A stretch of 11,376 bases of DNA. Origin: Rhodospirillales bacterium. GTDB lineage: Bacteria; Pseudomonadota; Alphaproteobacteria; Acetobacterales; Acetobacteraceae. Positions within the stretch are counted from its first letter, which is position 1. Each line of letters begins with the position of its first letter. Below are positions 8,472-11,376 of the stretch, one piece after another. The position numbers were made by a program, and so were the translations under genes. The notes below the pieces were generated by a model that saw nothing but the letters and a program-made list of their open reading frames with translations, did not search any database and was not told the DNA's origin. Location of the stretch: assembly GCA_028870815.1 (NCBI GenBank), contig JAGWOU010000026.1, forward strand, positions 1-11,376, in the 5' to 3' direction.

Positions 8472-9314
8472 ATGCCCCCAGCCGATTTTGTCCCCTCACC
8501 CGCGCCGCGCAGCTTTGCCTCCCTTCGGGATCTGCTGCTGGAGCGCCAGGCCAGCCTGCCCAAACGCCTTGCGCAAGTGGCGAAATTCACGCTCGACCGG
8601 CCGGATGAAATGGCCCTGGGCACGGTGGCGGAACTGGCCGCTGCCGCCGGAGTACAGCCCTCGGCCCTGGTGCGCTTTGCCCAGACGCTCGGCTATTCCG
8701 GGTTCTCAGAGTTACAGCAGGTATTGCGCGCCCGCCTGCGCGAGCGTTGGCCGGATTATCAGGAACGCCTCGCCAAGGTGAAGGAGGAAACCGGCCAGAG
8801 CGCGGATTCCACCCCCATCCTGTCACGGCTGGTGGAAACCTCCGTGCAGTCCCTCGCCCGGCTTTCCAACTCCGTCGCCTCTGCCGCTTTCGAGACCGCA
8901 GTGGCCACGCTGGCCGGGGCACGCATGGTCTATCTGCTGGGCCAACGCCGTACCTTTCCGGTTTCTGCTTACCTATCCTACATGCTTGGAAATCTTGATC
9001 TGCCGCATATGCTGCTGGACAATGTGGGCGGCATGGCGGATGTGCAGGCCCGCAGCGCCGGACGGCAAGATGCGCTGCTGGCCATCAGCTTCACCCCTTA
9101 CGCGCCCGCCACAGTACAAATCGCCACCCAGGCGGCGGAACGGGGCGTACCCATCGTCGCCATCACGGATTCATCTTTCTCTCCCATCGCCAGCATCGCC
9201 GCTTCCTGGCTAGAGGTTGTGGAATCAGACCTCGGCGCCTTCCGCACCCTGTCGGCCAGCATGGCGGTGGCCATGTCCCTCGCCATCGCTACGGCAGAAC
9301 GCCGCCGGGCATAA
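8472..9314 (+). CDS. RpiR-family transcriptional regulator (HTH plus SIS domain)
   Basis: The 280-residue protein has the two-domain RpiR plan. The N-terminal helix-turn-helix domain covers about 15-92, with LPKRLAQVAKFTLDRPDEM, the helix pair TVAELAAAAGVQPSALVRFAQTLGYSGFSEL and a following LRARL. The C-terminal SIS fold (about 125-265) normally binds a phosphosugar. Here the first SIS loop reads GQRRTFPVSAYL (from Gly157) and the second reads SFTPYAPAT (206-214) instead of the usual S-x-SGxT, so the ligand may differ. AITDSSFSPIA near the end is typical of the family. RpiR-type IolR proteins of rhizobia control inositol catabolism, where an MmsA/IolA enzyme acts. With the divergent arrangement, this suggests local control of mmsA (inference). 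ATG 8472 is the first start after an in-frame TAA at 8460. No clear ribosome-binding site precedes it, so a leaderless mRNA or a later start is possible. Confidence 0.9.
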   Translation: MPPADFVPSPAPRSFASLRDLLLERQASLPKRLAQVAKFTLDRPDEMALGTVAELAAAAGVQPSALVRFAQTLGYSGFSELQQVLRARLRERWPDYQERLAKVKEETGQSADSTPILSRLVETSVQSLARLSNSVASAAFETAVATLAGARMVYLLGQRRTFPVSAYLSYMLGNLDLPHMLLDNVGGMADVQARSAGRQDALLAISFTPYAPATVQIATQAAERGVPIVAITDSSFSPIASIAASWLEVVESDLGAFRTLSASMAVAMSLAIATAERRRA

Positions 9315-9580
9315 ACCGGGCGGCAACACAGGCTGACTTGTCCTCACACCAGCCGCCTCCAATGATGTAGCGCGACAGCCTCGCGCCCAACGCACCGTTA
9401 CAGAGAATTTAGCAGAGCTTCATGCCTTTTTGTTGGCGCGGGCGTAGCCCCCAGCGCCTCATAAGTGCCAGAAATCTGGTTTCTTTGTTAGTTGATCGCA
9501 ATTTTCACCGCCATGCGCGAGGTTGCGTTGAGCATATGGCCATGGTTACTTCACACGAAGTTTTAACAATGAGAGCATGA
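9315..9580. other. Non-coding gap between the RpiR-family gene and the sensor kinase
   Basis: I see no supported gene in these 266 bases. A GC-rich imperfect hairpin spans the regulator stop (arms 9301-9306 and 9319-9324), but no T-run follows. A second possible stem, GGCGC-GGGC with GCCC and GCGCC, lies at 9435-9458, also without a T-run. CCAGAAATCTGG (9468-9479) is a short palindrome followed by TTTCTTTG, at best a weak terminator. The promoter of the kinase gene is probably in the last 150 bases, but no convincing -35/-10 pair stands out. Confidence 0.5.
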
Positions 9581-11376
9581 ATGAAACGGACCCCTGGGTG
9601 GAAGGCTAAATCCCGAATTTCTGGCCAGGATTTCGCGGTTGCCCTTGGCCTGGCCGGGGCCGTGTTGTTTTTCGTGATCAGCGGCACGCTCGCTTACCTG
9701 GATCTGCAAACGATCCGCGAGGACACCAACAAAATCTCGCATTCTCATGAAATGATTCTAACGCTGGCGAACATCCTCTCCAGCGCGCAAGACGCTGAAA
9801 CCGGCCAGCGCGGCTTTTTGCTGACGGACGACACCAACTATCTCGCTCCCTACCAGTCCGCCTTGGCCAGGCTACCGGCGCAGTTGAACACTCTCTCTCA
9901 TCTTAGCACGGACGACCCCGCGCAGCAGCGACGCATCGGACCCCTGAAGCAAGCCATTGCCACCAAGCTCGCGGAGCTGAAGCAAACCATCGACTTGCAG
10001 CGCACACACAACACCGCGGCGGCTTTGGCGCTCGTCAACACCAATCGCGGCAAAACGGATATGGATGCGCTCCGCACCGCGCTGGCGCAAATGACGCAAG
10101 CCGAAGAGCAGTTGCGTGAAAAGCGGATCAGAGAAACCGACACCGCGCTGGGTAAAACGCTAACCAGCGGTGTCTTCTCAGGGCTTTTCGGAATCCTCCT
10201 CACACTCATCGTCGGCTATCTCATCAACCGCGCCACCGATGCGCGGCGGCGCCAGCAATGGTCTCAATCCGGCCAAATGGGGCTTGAGGAGGTGATGCGC
10301 GGTGAGCAGGATACTGACGAACTTGGCAATAACATTCTCGGGTTTCTGTCGCAGTATCTGGGGGCCGTCGCGGGTGCCATCTATACTGGCGAGGGAGGCA
10401 ACTTCCTGCGCGCCGCCAGTTATGGCGTGCCACCAGGGGCGGAGATTCCTGAGCGTTTCCGCACCAAGGAGGGTCTCCTCGGCGAGGCCGTGGCCCAAAA
10501 TCATACGCTGATTCTGGACGACGTACCGGAAGGCTATCTCGCTTTCGGCTCCGCGCTGGGCCAAAGCAAGCCGTCATTTCTGGTGATCCTGCCAGGCAGC
10601 GCCGATGGCAGGGTGAACACGGTCCTTGAACTCGGCTTTACCCATGAAGTGGACGAGGCCGTTATTACCCTTCTCGAAGAGATGCTCACGGCCATCGCGG
10701 TCACGGTACGTTCGGCCCATTACCGGGACGATCTGAAGGGATTGTTGGAAGAAACCCAGCGTAAATCAGAAGAATTGCAAGTTCAAGGCGAAGAGTTGCG
10801 GGTTTCCAATGAAGAGCTTGAGGAACAGAGCCGCGCGCTGAAAGAATCCCAGGCACGGCTTGAGCAACAGCAGGCGGAGCTGAACCAGACCAACGCGCAG
10901 TTGGAGGAGCAGGCGCAGCAACTGGAGGCGCAGCGCGACGATCTCGAAAACGCTAATGCGTCCGTGCAGATGAAAGTGCGCGAGCTTGAGCAAGCGAGCC
11001 AATATAAATCCGATTTCCTTGCCAATATGTCGCATGAATTGCGCACGCCACTAAACTCGTTGCTGATTCTCGCAAAGCTGCTGGCGGATAACGTGGAAGA
11101 CAATCTGACCGGCGAACAAGTAAAATACGCGCAGACGATCCAGTCTTCCGGCAACGACCTGCTAACCCTCATCAACGACATTCTCGATCTCTCGAAGATC
11201 GAGGCCGGGCATGTGGAAATTCGCGCGGAGACGGTACCGGTCGAACGGCTGACCGAGAGCCTGCGTCAAGTTTTCATGCCCATCGCCCAGGAGAAGGGGC
11301 TGGGCTTTGCGGTCGAGATCGCGCCGGAATGTGTGACGGTTTTTTCAACCGATATACAGCGGCTTGAACAGGTCTT
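9581..11376 (+). CDS. CHASE3-GAF sensor histidine kinase, N-terminal part (3' truncated by window edge)
   Basis: A membrane-bound sensor kinase of unknown signal; 598 residues are visible and the frame is still open at the edge. The order is: basic N-terminus, membrane helix 1 (about 18-40), a periplasmic CHASE3-type domain (about 41-190) with DAETGQRGFLLT (71-82), membrane helix 2 (about 196-215), a GAF-like domain (about 233-375), a Gln/Glu-rich coiled coil of about 90 residues (384-475), and HisKA with ANMSHELRTPLNSLL (phosphoacceptor His485) and DILDLSKIEAG. The start of the ATPase domain follows, cut before its N box. ATG 9581 directly follows an in-frame TGA (9578-9580) and has GAGAG (9571-9575) as a ribosome-binding site. 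Kinases of this plan often end in receiver and Hpt domains, so a hybrid kinase is likely but unseen. The gene starts 266 bases after the regulator, with no evidence of co-transcription. Confidence 0.92.
   Translation, partial: MKRTPGWKAKSRISGQDFAVALGLAGAVLFFVISGTLAYLDLQTIREDTNKISHSHEMILTLANILSSAQDAETGQRGFLLTDDTNYLAPYQSALARLPAQLNTLSHLSTDDPAQQRRIGPLKQAIATKLAELKQTIDLQRTHNTAAALALVNTNRGKTDMDALRTALAQMTQAEEQLREKRIRETDTALGKTLTSGVFSGLFGILLTLIVGYLINRATDARRRQQWSQSGQMGLEEVMRGEQDTDELGNNILGFLSQYLGAVAGAIYTGEGGNFLRAASYGVPPGAEIPERFRTKEGLLGEAVAQNHTLILDDVPEGYLAFGSALGQSKPSFLVILPGSADGRVNTVLELGFTHEVDEAVITLLEEMLTAIAVTVRSAHYRDDLKGLLEETQRKSEELQVQGEELRVSNEELEEQSRALKESQARLEQQQAELNQTNAQLEEQAQQLEAQRDDLENANASVQMKVRELEQASQYKSDFLANMSHELRTPLNSLLILAKLLADNVEDNLTGEQVKYAQTIQSSGNDLLTLINDILDLSKIEAGHVEIRAETVPVERLTESLRQVFMPIAQEKGLGFAVEIAPECVTVFSTDIQRLEQV

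Noticed and set aside
9301..9324. Hairpin over the stop of the RpiR-family gene as a terminator
   Set aside because: The stem is GC-rich but bulged and is followed by AACACAGG with no T-run, so it does not qualify as an intrinsic terminator.
9422..9580. A 52-codon frame ending in TGA directly before, and in frame with, the sensor kinase start
   Set aside because: Codon choice lacks the GC-rich third positions of the neighbours, there is no ribosome-binding site, and the kinase has a normal N-terminus at ATG 9581. A leader peptide or readthrough has no support.
10730..11005. Repeated Gln/Glu/Leu codons in the kinase as a DNA tandem repeat
   Set aside because: The pattern follows coiled-coil heptads at the protein level; there is no fixed-length repeat unit in the DNA.

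Overview
This is a GC-rich stretch of bacterial chromosome, most likely from an alphaproteobacterium. The MmsA, YqaE-like and RpiR-like proteins all have an alphaproteobacterial look. A relative of the Acetobacteraceae would fit, but I cannot fix the genus by eye. Genes are densely packed. There is no rRNA, tRNA, CRISPR array, transposase or phage gene, so this reads as core or ordinary accessory chromosome rather than an island.

Layout: (1) 1-6480, plus strand: a kdpA-B-C-D-E operon for high-affinity potassium uptake. kdpA is cut by the left edge, the other four genes are whole, and spacing runs from 14 bases down to a 4-base overlap. KdpABC is the ATP-driven K+ pump. KdpD (sensor kinase) and KdpE (response regulator) are the two-component system that switches the operon on when K+ is scarce or osmotic stress is high. 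(2) 6484-6675, minus strand: a 63-residue YqaE/Pmp3-type membrane protein, tail to tail with kdpE. (3) 6773-8266, minus strand: a CoA-acylating (methyl)malonate-semialdehyde dehydrogenase (mmsA/iolA type), with a clear intrinsic terminator after it. (4) 8472-9314, plus strand: an RpiR-family (HTH-SIS) regulator transcribed divergently from mmsA. The 205-base intergenic region between them is AT-rich and holds a perfect 20-bp palindrome and short repeats, which are good candidates for operators of the regulator. (5) 9315-9580: a non-coding gap with no convincing promoter or RNA. (6) 9581 to the right edge: the N-terminal 598 residues of a membrane sensor histidine kinase (CHASE3, GAF, long coiled coil, HisKA), cut before most of its ATPase domain.

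Functionally the window joins potassium/osmotic homeostasis (Kdp, perhaps the small YqaE protein), a catabolic step yielding acetyl-CoA or propionyl-CoA under probable local control, and a separate sensory kinase of unknown input. I see no clearly new system. The points most worth checking are the operator-like DNA between mmsA and the regulator, the altered ligand loop in the regulator's SIS domain, and the unseen C-terminal part of the last kinase.
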